64,000 bases of DNA from Flavobacteriia bacterium (GTDB lineage Bacteria; Bacteroidota; Bacteroidia; Flavobacteriales_D; Crocinitomicaceae), in contig CANLGD010000008.1 in NCBI GenBank assembly GCA_947490145.1, positions 1 through 64,000 on the forward strand. Direction: 5' to 3'. The notes beneath the pieces are model-generated. The model was not told where the DNA came from. It saw only the letters and a program-made list of their open reading frames with translations, and ran no database searches. This document shows positions 51,553 to 62,036 of this stretch, one piece after another (positions within the stretch are counted from its first letter, which is position 1; the number at the start of each line of letters is the position of its first letter). The translations under genes were made by a program, and so were the position numbers.

Positions 51553-51867
51553 ATGAATCACGTAAATTTAATAGGTAAAATAAGTTCTGAACCAAAGGTT
51601 ATTTGTTTAGGAAACGGTAAAAAGTTAGCACAATTTTCAATGTCAACCCAGGAGACCTATCTGGATGAAGCAGGAAATACCTTAAAAAAAGATCAATCAC
51701 ACCGCATAACAGCTTGGGGAAATTGGGTTGCAATTTTGGAAGAATTAGGACAAAAAGGAATTCAATTGGCGATTGAAGGAAAATTGGTTTCAAGATTCTA
51801 TAAAAACCAGGCGGGAGATCGAAAATTTATCACTGAAGTTGAAATTAACGACTTAGTAATACTTTAA
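51553..51867 (+). CDS. single-stranded DNA-binding protein, paralog 2
   Basis: 104 aa; MNHVNLIGKISSEPKV, HRITAWGNWVAILEELGQKGIQLAIEGKLVSRFYKNQAGDRKFITEVEI. Confidence 0.88.
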   Translation: MNHVNLIGKISSEPKVICLGNGKKLAQFSMSTQETYLDEAGNTLKKDQSHRITAWGNWVAILEELGQKGIQLAIEGKLVSRFYKNQAGDRKFITEVEINDLVIL

Positions 51868-51887
51868 TAATTATAATAAAAAAAATC

Positions 51888-52190
51888 ATGAGAAATCAAG
51901 TCACATTAATCGGAAATATGGGTGAAAACCCAAGTGTTACAAACTTTGACAATGGATCAAAAGTTGCTCGCTTCAACATGGCGACAGAAAATTTTGTAAA
52001 TGGAAAAAGAACTGCCGAATGGCACAAAGTTTTTGCCTGGGGCAATGTTGCGCAATTTATTGAAAATTTCGGATCCAAAGGAAAAAAAATTGTCATCACT
52101 GGTAAACTTGTAAATCGAACCTTTATCGGAAAACTAGGAAAACTGCAAAAAATTACTGAAGTGGAAGTCCAACATGTAATTGGCTTGTAA
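51888..52190 (+). CDS. single-stranded DNA-binding protein, paralog 3
   Basis: 100 aa; MRNQVTLIGNMGENPSV, EWHKVFAWGNVAQFIENFGSKGKKIVITGKLVNRTF. Confidence 0.88.
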   Translation: MRNQVTLIGNMGENPSVTNFDNGSKVARFNMATENFVNGKRTAEWHKVFAWGNVAQFIENFGSKGKKIVITGKLVNRTFIGKLGKLQKITEVEVQHVIGL

Positions 52191-52250
52191 TCACTCTCTT
52201 TTTCCAAACAAACCACTTTTGACTAAACCTAAAATCATAAGTGTATAGAA

Positions 52251-52283
52251 AATTTCCTCAAGAATAATTTTCTTGGGGAAATT
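52251..52283 (+). terminator. hairpin downstream of the ssb cluster (possible terminator)
   Basis: AATTTCCTCAAGAA-TAATT-TTCTTGGGGAAATT; no T tail. Confidence 0.5.
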
Positions 52284-52450
52284 AATCAAAAGTCCAAAAT
52301 TACAGATATTTCAGTAGAAATAAACTTTACAGAAAATAAATTGTTTGAAAAAAAAGCTTAAAAAACTTGCAAATTAAAAAATTGTATTTACTTTTGATTA
52401 AAAATTAATCACATTTAAGCTTAAGTTTTAAACAAATTAATTAAAAACAA

Positions 52451-52918
52451 ATGAAACATTTAAAATTAAACGATCAAGCGCCAAGTTTTTCAGCAAATGA
52501 TGAAAACGGAAATTCCATTGATTCCAAGCAATTTGAAGGAAAAAAGTGGGTCATCTATTTTTATCCCAAAGATTTAACGCCTGGTTGCACCGTTCAGGCT
52601 TGTAATATTAGAGATAATTACGAAAAATTAAAAGAATGGGGAATTTCAATTATTGGTGTAAGTATGGATGATGAAAAACTTCATAAAAGATTTATTGAAA
52701 AGTATGATTTACCATTTCCATTAATTTGCGACACAGAAAAAAATGTAATTGAAACTTTTGGCGTTTGGGGAACTAAAAAATTTATGGGCAAGGTTTACGA
52801 TGGAATTCATAGAACTACCTTTATCATGAATGAAAAAAACGAGATAATTGGAATTATAGAAAAACCAAAAACCAAAGCACATGCAGAAGAAATAATCGAA
52901 ATTTATAAAAATCAATAA
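52451..52918 (+). CDS. bcp: thioredoxin-dependent thiol peroxidase (peroxiredoxin Q/BCP)
   Basis: YFYPKDLTPGCTVQACNIRDNY; 155 aa. Confidence 0.95.
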   Translation: MKHLKLNDQAPSFSANDENGNSIDSKQFEGKKWVIYFYPKDLTPGCTVQACNIRDNYEKLKEWGISIIGVSMDDEKLHKRFIEKYDLPFPLICDTEKNVIETFGVWGTKKFMGKVYDGIHRTTFIMNEKNEIIGIIEKPKTKAHAEEIIEIYKNQ

Positions 52919-52925
52919 AAAAAAA

Positions 52926-52952
52926 GAAGTACGTAAAATATTTACGTACTTC
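52926..52952. promoter_or_regulatory. 27-bp perfect palindrome upstream of the recA promoter -7 element (candidate operator)
   Basis: GAAGTACGTAAA-ATA-TTTACGTACTTC; TACCTTTG (-7-like) at 52959-52966. Confidence 0.55.
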
Positions 52953-52958
52953 CAGTTA

Positions 52959-52966
52959 TACCTTTG
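52959..52966 (+). promoter_or_regulatory. Bacteroidota -7 element of the recA promoter
   Basis: TACCTTTG matches TAnnTTTG, 100 nt upstream of the recA ATG. Confidence 0.5.
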
Positions 52967-53065
52967 TAACATAAAATTAATGAAAACAAAAGTTTCACAG
53001 TTTATTAGATTTTTAAACGAGGATTAAAATAAATATAAAACTAAAATTAACAAATAAAAAACGAT

Positions 53066-54109
53066 ATGGCAGCTAAAGAAGTAAATGTAGACAAATTAAA
53101 AGCTCTTCAATTAACAATGGAGAAATTAGACAAAACTTACGGTAAAGGAACTGTAATGAAATTAGGAGATTCTCCAATTCAGGAAATTGAAGTAATTCCT
53201 TCGGGATCATTAACTTTAGACATCGCTCTGGGTGTAAATGGTTATCCAAAAGGAAGAATCATAGAAATATATGGACCAGAATCATCAGGAAAAACAACTC
53301 TGGCTTTACATGCAATTGCTGAAGTACAAAAACAAGGTGGAATTGCTGCTTTTATTGATGCGGAACATGCTTTTGATCAATTTTATGCACAAAAGTTAGG
53401 AATAAACATCGATGATTTGTTAATTTCTCAACCAGATAATGGTGAACAAGCATTGGAAATTGCTGATAACTTAATTCGTTCTGGTGCGGTCGATTTATTG
53501 ATCATAGATTCTGTTGCAGCTTTAACACCCAAAGCAGAAATCGAAGGAGAAATGGGTGATTCTCAAATGGGATTGCAAGCACGTTTGATGTCAAAAGCAT
53601 TAAGAAAATTAACTGGTTCAATTTCAAAAGCGAATTGCTGTTGTATTTTTATCAATCAATTACGTGATAAAATCGGTGTAATGTTTGGAAATCCAGAAAC
53701 AACAACTGGTGGAAATGCTTTGAAATTTTATGCATCTGTTAGGGTTGATATTAGAAGAGCAGCACAAATTAAAGACGGTGAGGAGGTTTTAGGTAACCAC
53801 ATTAAAGTAAAAGTTGTAAAAAACAAAGTTGCTCCGCCATTTAGAAAAGCTGAATTTGACATCATGTACGGTGAAGGAATTTCCAAAGTGGGTGAAATAG
53901 TTGATTTAGGTGTTGAATTAAACATCGTGAAAAAAAGTGGCTCTTGGTTTTCTTATGGCGAAACAAAATTAGGCCAAGGAAGAGACGCTGTGAAAAATTT
54001 AATTAGTGATAATCCAGAATTAATGCTAGAATTAGAAACAAAGATTAAAAACGCTCTTGTGAAAGTTGATCCAAAAATGATTTTGGAAGAAGTAATTGAA
54101 CAAGACTAA
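53066..54109 (+). CDS. recA: recombinase RecA
   Basis: [80 protein letters not shown]. Confidence 0.99.
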   Translation: MAAKEVNVDKLKALQLTMEKLDKTYGKGTVMKLGDSPIQEIEVIPSGSLTLDIALGVNGYPKGRIIEIYGPESSGKTTLALHAIAEVQKQGGIAAFIDAEHAFDQFYAQKLGINIDDLLISQPDNGEQALEIADNLIRSGAVDLLIIDSVAALTPKAEIEGEMGDSQMGLQARLMSKALRKLTGSISKANCCCIFINQLRDKIGVMFGNPETTTGGNALKFYASVRVDIRRAAQIKDGEEVLGNHIKVKVVKNKVAPPFRKAEFDIMYGEGISKVGEIVDLGVELNIVKKSGSWFSYGETKLGQGRDAVKNLISDNPELMLELETKIKNALVKVDPKMILEEVIEQD

Positions 54110-54126
54110 CTGCATATCGTTTGAAG

Positions 54127-54161
54127 AAAAGCTGGGTAAAAAACGTTTTATCCAGCTTTTT
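54127..54161 (+). terminator. Rho-independent terminator of recA (possibly bidirectional)
   Basis: AAAAGCTGGGTAAAAAACGTTTTATCCAGCTTTTT. Confidence 0.85.
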
Positions 54162-54177
54162 GATTTTAGGAGGATAA

Positions 54178-55866
54178 TCAAAAATATGCTACATATCCAA
54201 AATGGATTTTACCGTCTCTAAATTGAATTTGATTTCCTAATTGACTTCCCAATGCATAAGAAATGGCAAAATTTCCAATATTTGTTCCAAAAGTGAATCC
54301 TGCACCAAATCCAAAAGGAGTATCTGTAACAAATTTTGATGCTTTATTTTCGTACCAAGCTTGATCAAAAAAGGCAAATAAATAGGAGTTTTGATCCAAT
54401 AAAAAACGGTATTCTAAACTAGAAACACTTCTTGAAGTGGCATAAATTTCTTCTTCGTTAAATCCTCTTAAGGAAATTTGCCCACCAAAACGATATACTT
54501 CATTTTGATAATAGGAAGGAGCAAAATAGCTTTCTGAAAAATTAGCTAAACGCAAAATATGTCTTTTTGATAATGGAATAAACCATTGTGCATTCAATTC
54601 AAATTTATAAGTTGTTTCATCAATTACTTTTAAATTATCATTTGTTTTTCTGTTTCCAATCGTTCCTTCAATAAGCATGGAAATTCCTTTTCTGGGATTT
54701 GGTAAATAATCTAAATTTTGTTTTGATAGTGATAATCCGTAAAAATTTGTTTCTACAGATTTTAAATTAACAAAGTTTGAATTGGAATTTCCTCCATTTA
54801 AAATTGATGAAGTGTTTTTTCGGTAAAAAGCCTTCAAAAAATTTCCTTGTTTGAGTGCGTACTGAATTCCTAAGGTACTTTTAATCTCGATAAAAGTTGA
54901 ATCTCGTTTGTACAACTGAAATTGTCCATCAATTCCAAAGGATGTCTGAAATAGATTTGGAAAATTACCTTGGATTTTTAACGATTGGGTTTGAGCTTGG
55001 ATATTTCTCCAATTGAGGTCAAATAATTCCGCTTTTTTAAGCACATTCACTAGTTTTAAACGCAATTCTCCAGTCAAATAAAGTTTATTTTTTACAGGAT
55101 CAGGTTGAAGTCCGACAACTCCATTAATTAAACTTACGGGTTTTGCTTTTAAATAGAGAAATATTTCAACACCATCCACTGTGAACAAGATTTCTGCAGG
55201 TTTAATTTCATTAATAAAACTTATTTGTTTAATTTTTGAACTAATTTCATTTATTTTTTCCTGATTAAAATAGTCTCCCTCTTTAATTTGAATATATGAT
55301 GAAATTAATTTTTGCGAAACTAAGGGGTTTCCAACCAGGTTTATTTTTTTAATTTTAAATTCTTTTTGTTTTAGAACCACCAATTGCGCGTTTAAATCTT
55401 CGTCTTTAATTTCAATATCTCTCAAAAAAACTTTTGAAAATGGATATCCATTATTTTCATACGTTTTTTGTATTTCATGTAAAATAAAACTTATTTCTTT
55501 TGGGGTAAAAGCAAGATTTAATATTATTTTTTCATTAATATTCCCTCTTCTTTTTATAAAATTTAAATCGTCTTTTGAAATATTTAAGTGCGCTTTTTTA
55601 AATTTTGCGCCCAGGTAAAAACTAACTGTTAAATTATTCTTCTTGTAGAAAAATGTGTCAACTGATGCAAGTAAATATCCTTTTTTCACAGCTAAATATT
55701 TTAATTCTTTGAGGTAAATACTTGCTTGAACACTGTCTTTAAAAGAGATATTTGGATTTTTTTTAATTTTTTTATATGTGTCATTTGTAAAATTTAATTT
55801 GTACTCTTTCTGAGAAACAGAAAAAAAAGAATTCAAACAAAAAAAGAAAATTAGAAGACGATTCAT
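54178..55866 (-). CDS. BamA/TamA-family outer membrane protein
   Basis: POTRA-like repeats and C-terminal barrel (GISMLIEGTIGNRK, YRFGGQISLRGFNEEEIYATSRSVSSLEYRFLLDQNSYLFAFFD). Confidence 0.85.
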   Translation of the reverse strand: MNRLLIFFFCLNSFFSVSQKEYKLNFTNDTYKKIKKNPNISFKDSVQASIYLKELKYLAVKKGYLLASVDTFFYKKNNLTVSFYLGAKFKKAHLNISKDDLNFIKRRGNINEKIILNLAFTPKEISFILHEIQKTYENNGYPFSKVFLRDIEIKDEDLNAQLVVLKQKEFKIKKINLVGNPLVSQKLISSYIQIKEGDYFNQEKINEISSKIKQISFINEIKPAEILFTVDGVEIFLYLKAKPVSLINGVVGLQPDPVKNKLYLTGELRLKLVNVLKKAELFDLNWRNIQAQTQSLKIQGNFPNLFQTSFGIDGQFQLYKRDSTFIEIKSTLGIQYALKQGNFLKAFYRKNTSSILNGGNSNSNFVNLKSVETNFYGLSLSKQNLDYLPNPRKGISMLIEGTIGNRKTNDNLKVIDETTYKFELNAQWFIPLSKRHILRLANFSESYFAPSYYQNEVYRFGGQISLRGFNEEEIYATSRSVSSLEYRFLLDQNSYLFAFFDQAWYENKASKFVTDTPFGFGAGFTFGTNIGNFAISYALGSQLGNQIQFRDGKIHFGYVAYF

Positions 55867-55987
55867 TGAGTAAAAACTGATTGCAATTTAGCTTAAATAT
55901 TTCTTTCAAGAACGAATTGTTTTAAAAAATATTTTTTTTATAGTAACTTTTTTAGTAATTTTGGGTTCTATATAAAAAATAAGTCTT

Positions 55988-56125
55988 ATGAAAAAAATAT
56001 TCGCCTTGATATTAATGAATGCATTATTTATTTTATTATTAGCATCTTGTGGTTCTTCTAAAGGTAATTGTGATGCTTATGGTAGCGCAAATACAACAGC
56101 AAGTGCGGATTTAGCTTCTAAATAA
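55988..56125 (+). CDS. 45-aa lipoprotein, missing from the ORF track
   Basis: MKKIFALILMNALFILLLASCGSSKGNCDAYGSANTTASADLASK with lipobox LLASC; followed by a terminator. Confidence 0.75.
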   Translation: MKKIFALILMNALFILLLASCGSSKGNCDAYGSANTTASADLASK

Positions 56126-56146
56126 ATTTTACTTAATTAACATTTC

Positions 56147-56172
56147 AAGGTCATTTTAAATGGCCTTTTTTT
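56147..56172 (+). terminator. Rho-independent terminator of the 45-aa lipoprotein gene
   Basis: AAGGTCATTTTAAATGGCCTTTTTTT. Confidence 0.8.
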
Positions 56173-56183
56173 GTTGATTTTTT

Positions 56184-57050
56184 TTGAGAGCAATTAATTG
56201 TAAAATGTTACTTTTTACACACTCCTTATACGTTAAAAAAACTATGAATTTTCACACAATCTTTGGTAAACTATTTCTTGGAATCATCCTAATAACTTTT
56301 TTATTTAATATTTCTTCTTGTTCTGAACATAAGAAGAAAGAAAAAATTATTACAACTAAATTAAGTCAAGAAGATGCCATGAATGCTGAAATGAAGTCAA
56401 TTGATACTGAAATTGAGACATCTGGAAAAGTTGTAACATCTTTAAGATACGTGCTTGAGAATGGCGAATTTGTTGTTGTGTATGCTCATTTGTCTTCAAA
56501 CGATGAGATTCTAAAAATTGAAGAAGAATTTAATGATGGAGAAAAAGGAAACACCGGAATAAATGCTTTTTATTTGAAGGATGGGAATATTTTTTTAACA
56601 CGCGAATACATGGAGGACAGAACGATAAAATCTGCACCAAAATTTATTGAAAGAATTTCTTATTACGATAAAAAAGAAAAAGTAGAAAAAACGATTGAAA
56701 AAAGGGTGGATTTCGAAGAAGATATTGATAATGCCTCCTTTTCACCAACTGAGTTACATGCTTTAAGTATTGAAAGAGCTAAAAAAGTTTTAGACCAAAA
56801 AGATGAATTTGAAATTACTTTTCAAGGAATTTTTGATATAAATGCCACTAATTTTTTGAGCGTGGGTTCGCGCAAAAAAAATGGATATACAAGCACGATT
56901 CGCTGTGAATACGATGATGATTTTATTAGATTATTGTTGAGTAATCAAAAAAAGTATTTAAATAAAAAAATACAAGTTTCCTTTCAAAATATTAAAGATG
57001 CAACTGGAATGGTTTATCAATCTTATATTCAAGGAAAATTTGAGGATTAA
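56184..57050 (+). CDS. hypothetical lipoprotein (probable start MNFHTIFGK at 56244)
   Basis: Lipobox FLFNISSCSEH. Confidence 0.7.
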   Translation: MRAINCKMLLFTHSLYVKKTMNFHTIFGKLFLGIILITFLFNISSCSEHKKKEKIITTKLSQEDAMNAEMKSIDTEIETSGKVVTSLRYVLENGEFVVVYAHLSSNDEILKIEEEFNDGEKGNTGINAFYLKDGNIFLTREYMEDRTIKSAPKFIERISYYDKKEKVEKTIEKRVDFEEDIDNASFSPTELHALSIERAKKVLDQKDEFEITFQGIFDINATNFLSVGSRKKNGYTSTIRCEYDDDFIRLLLSNQKKYLNKKIQVSFQNIKDATGMVYQSYIQGKFED

Positions 57051-57053
57051 TTT

Positions 57054-58298
57054 TCATCCAATCAATTGACTATACAATGCCTGATTATCATTCAGGTATT
57101 CGAAAGAAAAATGCAATTCCTGCAGATTATCACATATTTTCTTGAAATCCTCTTTGTTTTTAAGTTCAATTCCGACAACCGCTGGTCCGCTTTCTCTATT
57201 GTTTTTCTTTGAAAACTGGAAATAAGTAATGTCATCTTCAGGACCGACAACGAATGTTACAAAATCTCTTAATGCTCCTGGTCTTTGTGGGAATTGAATC
57301 AAAAAATAATGTTTTAATCCCTCATAAAACAAAGATCTTTCTTTAATTTCTTCCGTTCTTGTGATATCATTGTTACTTCCACTTACAATACAAACAACAG
57401 TCTTTCCTTTTATTTCGCTCTTATAAAAATCCAAAGCAGCAATTGTTAGAGCTCCAGCAGGCTCAACAACCATCGCCTCTTCGTTGTATAAATTTAAAAT
57501 TGTTGTACAGACTTTTCCCTCAGGAACAGAAATTACATCTTGTAAATTATTTTTACATATTTCAAATGTTAAATCTCCAACTCGCTTTACAGCCGCTCCA
57601 TCAACAAATTTATCGATGTGTTCAAGTGTTGTATTTATTCCATTTTTAATTGAGCTTTTCATCGAACTTGCGCCTTCAGGTTCAACTCCAATTATTTTAG
57701 TACTTGGACTTAATTGCTTAAAAACAGAGCAAAGTCCAGCAGCTAAACCACCACCACCTATTGGTACAAATAAATAATCAATTTGGTTTTTTATGTCGTA
57801 TAATATTTCTAAACCTACTGTTCCCTGACCAGCAATTACTTTTTCATCATCAAATGGATGAATAAATTCATATTTGTTGTCAATCGAAAATTGTTTTGCT
57901 TCTTTATAGGCATCATCAAAAGTATCACCGATTAAAATAATTTCTACAGAATCCTTCCCAAATAATTCTACTTGCTTAATTTTTTGTCTAGGGGTAGTTG
58001 AGGGCATAAAAATCACACCTTTTATTCCTAAATTTTTACAAGATAAAGCAACACCTTGTGCATGATTTCCAGCACTTGCGCATACAACACCTAGCGCTTT
58101 TTGATTTTCATTTAGACTTGAAATTTTGGTATAAGCTCCTCTTATTTTATAGGAACGAACAACTTGTAAATCTTCTCTTTTCAAGAAAATTGTTGCATTA
58201 TATTTATCGGAAAAATTAAAATTTTGTGAACAAGGTGTTTTCACAATTACTTTTTCTAAATTTAGTGCAGCTGATTTTATTGTTTCAAGAGAAATCAT
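57054..58298 (-). CDS. ilvA: threonine ammonia-lyase (biosynthetic)
   Basis: LKREDLQVVRSYKIRGAY PLP lysine motif, VPIGGGGLAAGL, SGSNNDITR, C-terminal regulatory domain. Confidence 0.95.
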   Translation of the reverse strand: MISLETIKSAALNLEKVIVKTPCSQNFNFSDKYNATIFLKREDLQVVRSYKIRGAYTKISSLNENQKALGVVCASAGNHAQGVALSCKNLGIKGVIFMPSTTPRQKIKQVELFGKDSVEIILIGDTFDDAYKEAKQFSIDNKYEFIHPFDDEKVIAGQGTVGLEILYDIKNQIDYLFVPIGGGGLAAGLCSVFKQLSPSTKIIGVEPEGASSMKSSIKNGINTTLEHIDKFVDGAAVKRVGDLTFEICKNNLQDVISVPEGKVCTTILNLYNEEAMVVEPAGALTIAALDFYKSEIKGKTVVCIVSGSNNDITRTEEIKERSLFYEGLKHYFLIQFPQRPGALRDFVTFVVGPEDDITYFQFSKKNNRESGPAVVGIELKNKEDFKKICDNLQELHFSFEYLNDNQALYSQLIG

Positions 58299-58312
58299 TA
58301 ATTGTGCTTTTT

Positions 58313-59788
58313 TTAGGAATTTATTGTTTTCATATCAGTCATTGCTTTTCTCAACACCAAGCCAATTTTTTCGATTTCATGAGATCGAATGGAGTGATTT
58401 ATAGCAATAATTGTTTTATTATCAACAACATTAGCCAAGGATTTATTGAAATTGTTACCAATCAAGGAAACATCAATGTTTTTCATAAAGTTAGCTAAAA
58501 GTGGTTTGCACGCGTGATCAAATAAATAGCACCCATATTCTGCCGTGTCTGAAATTACTTTATTCATTTCATACAATTTTTTTCTAGCTAGTGTATTTGC
58601 AATCAATGGAAGTTCATGTAAAGATTCATAATAAGCAGATTCTTCTTTAATCCCTGTGTCCACCATGATTTCATAAGCCAATTCAACACCTGCTTTCACA
58701 AATGCAACCATCAATAAACCATTGTCAAAAAATTCTTGTTCACCTATTTTTGCTGTAGAATCCGTTTTTTCAAAATTGGTTTTCGCTGTTTGGTCTCTCC
58801 AAGTTAGCAATTTTTCATCATTATTTTTCCAATCTTCCATCATTGTTTTTGAAAAATCCCCACTCATGATATCATCTTGATGTTTTTCAAATAATGGTTT
58901 TAGAATTTCTTTTAATTCATTTGAAATGTTATTTGCTTTGATTTTTGCTGGATTTGAAAGCCTATCCATCATAGCTGTAATTCCGCCATGTTTTAGAGCT
59001 TCGGTTATAACTTCCCAACCATATTGAACCAAAGTTGCCGCATAATTTTGTTGAATTCCAAGTTCAATCATTTTATCAAAGCAAAGAATCGACGCAGTCT
59101 GCAGAACACCGCATAAAATTGTTTGTTCGCCCATTAAATCTGACTTTACTTCAGCAACAAATGATGATTTCAAAACTCCAGCCTTGTGTCCACCAGTGCC
59201 AACGGTGTAAGCCTTCGCTAATTCCCATCCTTTACCTTCAGGATCATTTTCCGGGTGAACGGCAATTAAAGTTGGAACACCAAAACCACGTTTATATTCT
59301 TCTCTTACTTCGGTTCCAGGACATTTTGGCGCAACCATTATCACAGTTAAATCTTTTCTTATTTCCATACCTTGTTCCACTACGTTGAATCCATGGGAAT
59401 AAGATAAAGTTGCACCTTTTTTCATTAAAGGCATGATTTCATTCACTACTTGTGCGTGTTGCTTGTCTGGGGTTAAATTGATTACTAAATCTGCGCTTGG
59501 AATTAAATCTGAATAAGTTCCGACAAAAAATCCATTTTCAGTTGCATTTTTCCAAGAAGTTCTTTTAGTTTCTATCGCTTCTTTTCTCAAAGTATATGAA
59601 ATATCTAAACCTGAATCTCTTAAATTTAATCCTTGATTTAATCCTTGTGCACCGCAACCAATTATAACAATTTTTTTCCCAAGTAATGGATTTACACCAT
59701 CCAAAAACTGGTTTCTATGCATGAATTCGCATGTTCCTAATTGTTTTAACTGTTCTCTTAAAGATAGTTTATTGAAGTAATTTTCCAT
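58313..59788 (-). CDS. ilvC: ketol-acid reductoisomerase (long, class II form, 491 aa)
   Basis: [54 protein letters not shown]. Confidence 0.96.
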   Translation of the reverse strand: MENYFNKLSLREQLKQLGTCEFMHRNQFLDGVNPLLGKKIVIIGCGAQGLNQGLNLRDSGLDISYTLRKEAIETKRTSWKNATENGFFVGTYSDLIPSADLVINLTPDKQHAQVVNEIMPLMKKGATLSYSHGFNVVEQGMEIRKDLTVIMVAPKCPGTEVREEYKRGFGVPTLIAVHPENDPEGKGWELAKAYTVGTGGHKAGVLKSSFVAEVKSDLMGEQTILCGVLQTASILCFDKMIELGIQQNYAATLVQYGWEVITEALKHGGITAMMDRLSNPAKIKANNISNELKEILKPLFEKHQDDIMSGDFSKTMMEDWKNNDEKLLTWRDQTAKTNFEKTDSTAKIGEQEFFDNGLLMVAFVKAGVELAYEIMVDTGIKEESAYYESLHELPLIANTLARKKLYEMNKVISDTAEYGCYLFDHACKPLLANFMKNIDVSLIGNNFNKSLANVVDNKTIIAINHSIRSHEIEKIGLVLRKAMTDMKTINS

Positions 59789-59798
59789 TTTAAATCAT

Positions 59799-60329
59799 TT
59801 ATAATATTCCTGCTTTTAGATCTGATATATGATCCACTAAGGTTTTCATTGGTTTTGTAATTGCTACTCTTCCAGAACGGACAAATTCTAACAATCCGTA
59901 TGGTTTCAATTCGTTGAAAAGTAGTTTAAGTTCTTCAGGTCTTCCAGTTTTTTCAAGCACAACAAATTCTTTTTCCATTGTCAAAACTCTGATATGATGA
60001 GCTCGAATAGTTCTTTCAACTCCACCTTCTTGTATAAAATATTCAGTCGGGATTTTAAATAAGGCTATTTCTTGATAAACAACTTCATCATCTGTGTGAT
60101 AAAATGCCTTTAAAACTTCCACTTGTTTTTCAATCTGAGCAACAACTTTTTGAACTAATTCATGACTAATATTGACTACAATTGTGTAGCGATGAACTCC
60201 ATCCATTTCTGATTGAGAAGCCGTAATACTTTCAATATTAATGTGTCTTCGTGTGAAAATAATTGTAATTCTGTTCAACATTCCTACTGTGTTTTCAGTA
60301 AAAATGGATATGTTATATGTTTGATTCAT
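59799..60329 (-). CDS. ilvN: acetolactate synthase small subunit
   Basis: N-terminal ACT domain: ISIFTENTVGMLNRITIIFTRRHINIESITASQSE. Confidence 0.95.
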   Translation of the reverse strand: MNQTYNISIFTENTVGMLNRITIIFTRRHINIESITASQSEMDGVHRYTIVVNISHELVQKVVAQIEKQVEVLKAFYHTDDEVVYQEIALFKIPTEYFIQEGGVERTIRAHHIRVLTMEKEFVVLEKTGRPEELKLLFNELKPYGLLEFVRSGRVAITKPMKTLVDHISDLKAGIL

Positions 60330-60335
60330 ATTGAT

Positions 60336-62027
60336 TTAGTTTAATCTTATTTCTGAAACGGATGCACCTGTTTCCACCATTGGAAAAACATTTTCTTCTT
60401 TTTCTACAATAACTTCTAATAAGAATGCTTTTGGATGTTTTAACATTGTTTCGATAGCAGCACGTAACTCATTACGCTGATTTATTTTTAAGGCTGAAAT
60501 TTCGTAACCTTCAGCAATTTTTGTAAAATTTGGATTTACAATTTCTGTGAATGAATATCGTTTGTCAAAATATAATTGCTGCCATTGTCTAACCATTCCT
60601 AAAAAATTATTATTCAAAATCATGATTTTTATATCGATTTTGAACTGAAGAATTGTTCCAAGTTCTTGAATAGTCATCTGAAAACCTCCGTCTCCAATAA
60701 TTGCCACTACTGTTTGGCTTGGATCACCTAGTTTTGCACCAATTGCTGCCGGTAAGGCAAAACCCATTGTTCCTAATCCTCCAGAAGTTATATTTGCTTT
60801 GGTTCTTTGGAATTCATAGTAACGTGAAGTTATCATTTGGTGTTGACCAACATCTGAAACAATTGTTGCTTTTCCTTGCGTTTTATCAGAAAGCATTCTA
60901 ACAACTTCCGCCATTCTTAAATGATCGTCAGAAGGTTCAATTGCATCTTTAATTATTTTATCATATTCTTCGTTTTCTAAAATTTTAAATTCATTTCTCC
61001 AAAGACGGTGTTCTTTTTTAAGAACCAAACTTGTCAATTCTCGCAGTCCTTCTTTTGCATCAGCATGAATACAGATTTCCGCTTTTATAATTTTATTAAA
61101 TTCAGAAGAATCAATATCCAAGTGAATTACTTTTGCTTGTCTGGCATAACGAGAAACATCACCTGTAACGCGGTCATCAAAGCGCATTCCAACAGCTATT
61201 AAAACATCACATTCATTTGTAAGCACATTTGGGGCATAATTTCCGTGCATTCCTAAATACCCCACATATTGTGGATGGTTTGTTGGAAATGCTCCAAGTC
61301 CTAAAAGAGTTGATGCCACTGGAATTCCAGATTTTTCTGAGAAATCTAAAAATTCTTTTTCAGCAGAAGATAAAATAACTCCTTGTCCAACAAGAATATA
61401 TGGTTTTTTAGCAGTATTTATTAATTGCGCAGCTTTTTCAATGGCAAAATGATTCAGTGTAGGTTTTGGAAAATAACTTCTTATTTCCTTACATTTTTTA
61501 TATAAGAATTCAGTCATTCCGAATTGAGCATCTTTAGTAATATCTACTAAAACAGGTCCAGGTCTGCCACTTTTTGCAATGTAAAATGCCTTTGCAATAG
61601 CAGAAGCAATTTCATCAGCATTTGTTACTTGAATATTCCATTTTGTGACTGGCATAGAAATTCCTATCACATCTGTTTCTTGGAAAGCATCAGTTCCTAA
61701 TAGATGAGAAGCAACTTGGCCTGTGATGCAGACAACTGGTGTGGAATCGATCATTGCATCAGCTAACCCAGTAATTAAATTTGTTGCTCCTGGACCCGAA
61801 GTTGCGAAAACAACTCCAGCTTTTTTTGACGTTCTAGCAAAACCTTGAGCTGCATGAATCGCTCCTTGTTCGTGGCGAACTAAAATGTGATTTATTGAAT
61901 CTTTGAAATCATACAATGCATCATAAATAGGCATAATTGCTCCTCCAGGATAACCAAATATTGTTGTCACTCCCTCAGCAATTAGGCTTTGCATGACGGC
62001 TTCTGCACCTCTTATATTTTTACTCAT
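60336..62027 (-). CDS. ilvB: acetolactate synthase large subunit
   Basis: TIFGYPGGAIMPIYDAL, RHEQGAIHAAQGFARTS, GDGGFQMTIQELGTI TPP motif. Confidence 0.97.
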   Translation of the reverse strand: MSKNIRGAEAVMQSLIAEGVTTIFGYPGGAIMPIYDALYDFKDSINHILVRHEQGAIHAAQGFARTSKKAGVVFATSGPGATNLITGLADAMIDSTPVVCITGQVASHLLGTDAFQETDVIGISMPVTKWNIQVTNADEIASAIAKAFYIAKSGRPGPVLVDITKDAQFGMTEFLYKKCKEIRSYFPKPTLNHFAIEKAAQLINTAKKPYILVGQGVILSSAEKEFLDFSEKSGIPVASTLLGLGAFPTNHPQYVGYLGMHGNYAPNVLTNECDVLIAVGMRFDDRVTGDVSRYARQAKVIHLDIDSSEFNKIIKAEICIHADAKEGLRELTSLVLKKEHRLWRNEFKILENEEYDKIIKDAIEPSDDHLRMAEVVRMLSDKTQGKATIVSDVGQHQMITSRYYEFQRTKANITSGGLGTMGFALPAAIGAKLGDPSQTVVAIIGDGGFQMTIQELGTILQFKIDIKIMILNNNFLGMVRQWQQLYFDKRYSFTEIVNPNFTKIAEGYEISALKINQRNELRAAIETMLKHPKAFLLEVIVEKEENVFPMVETGASVSEIRLN

Positions 62028-62036
62028 TTTTTAATT

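Noticed and set aside
52926-52952. Terminator of bcp
   Set aside because: T tract is on the minus-strand side only, so a plus-strand intrinsic terminator is not supported, though a hairpin-only role cannot be excluded.
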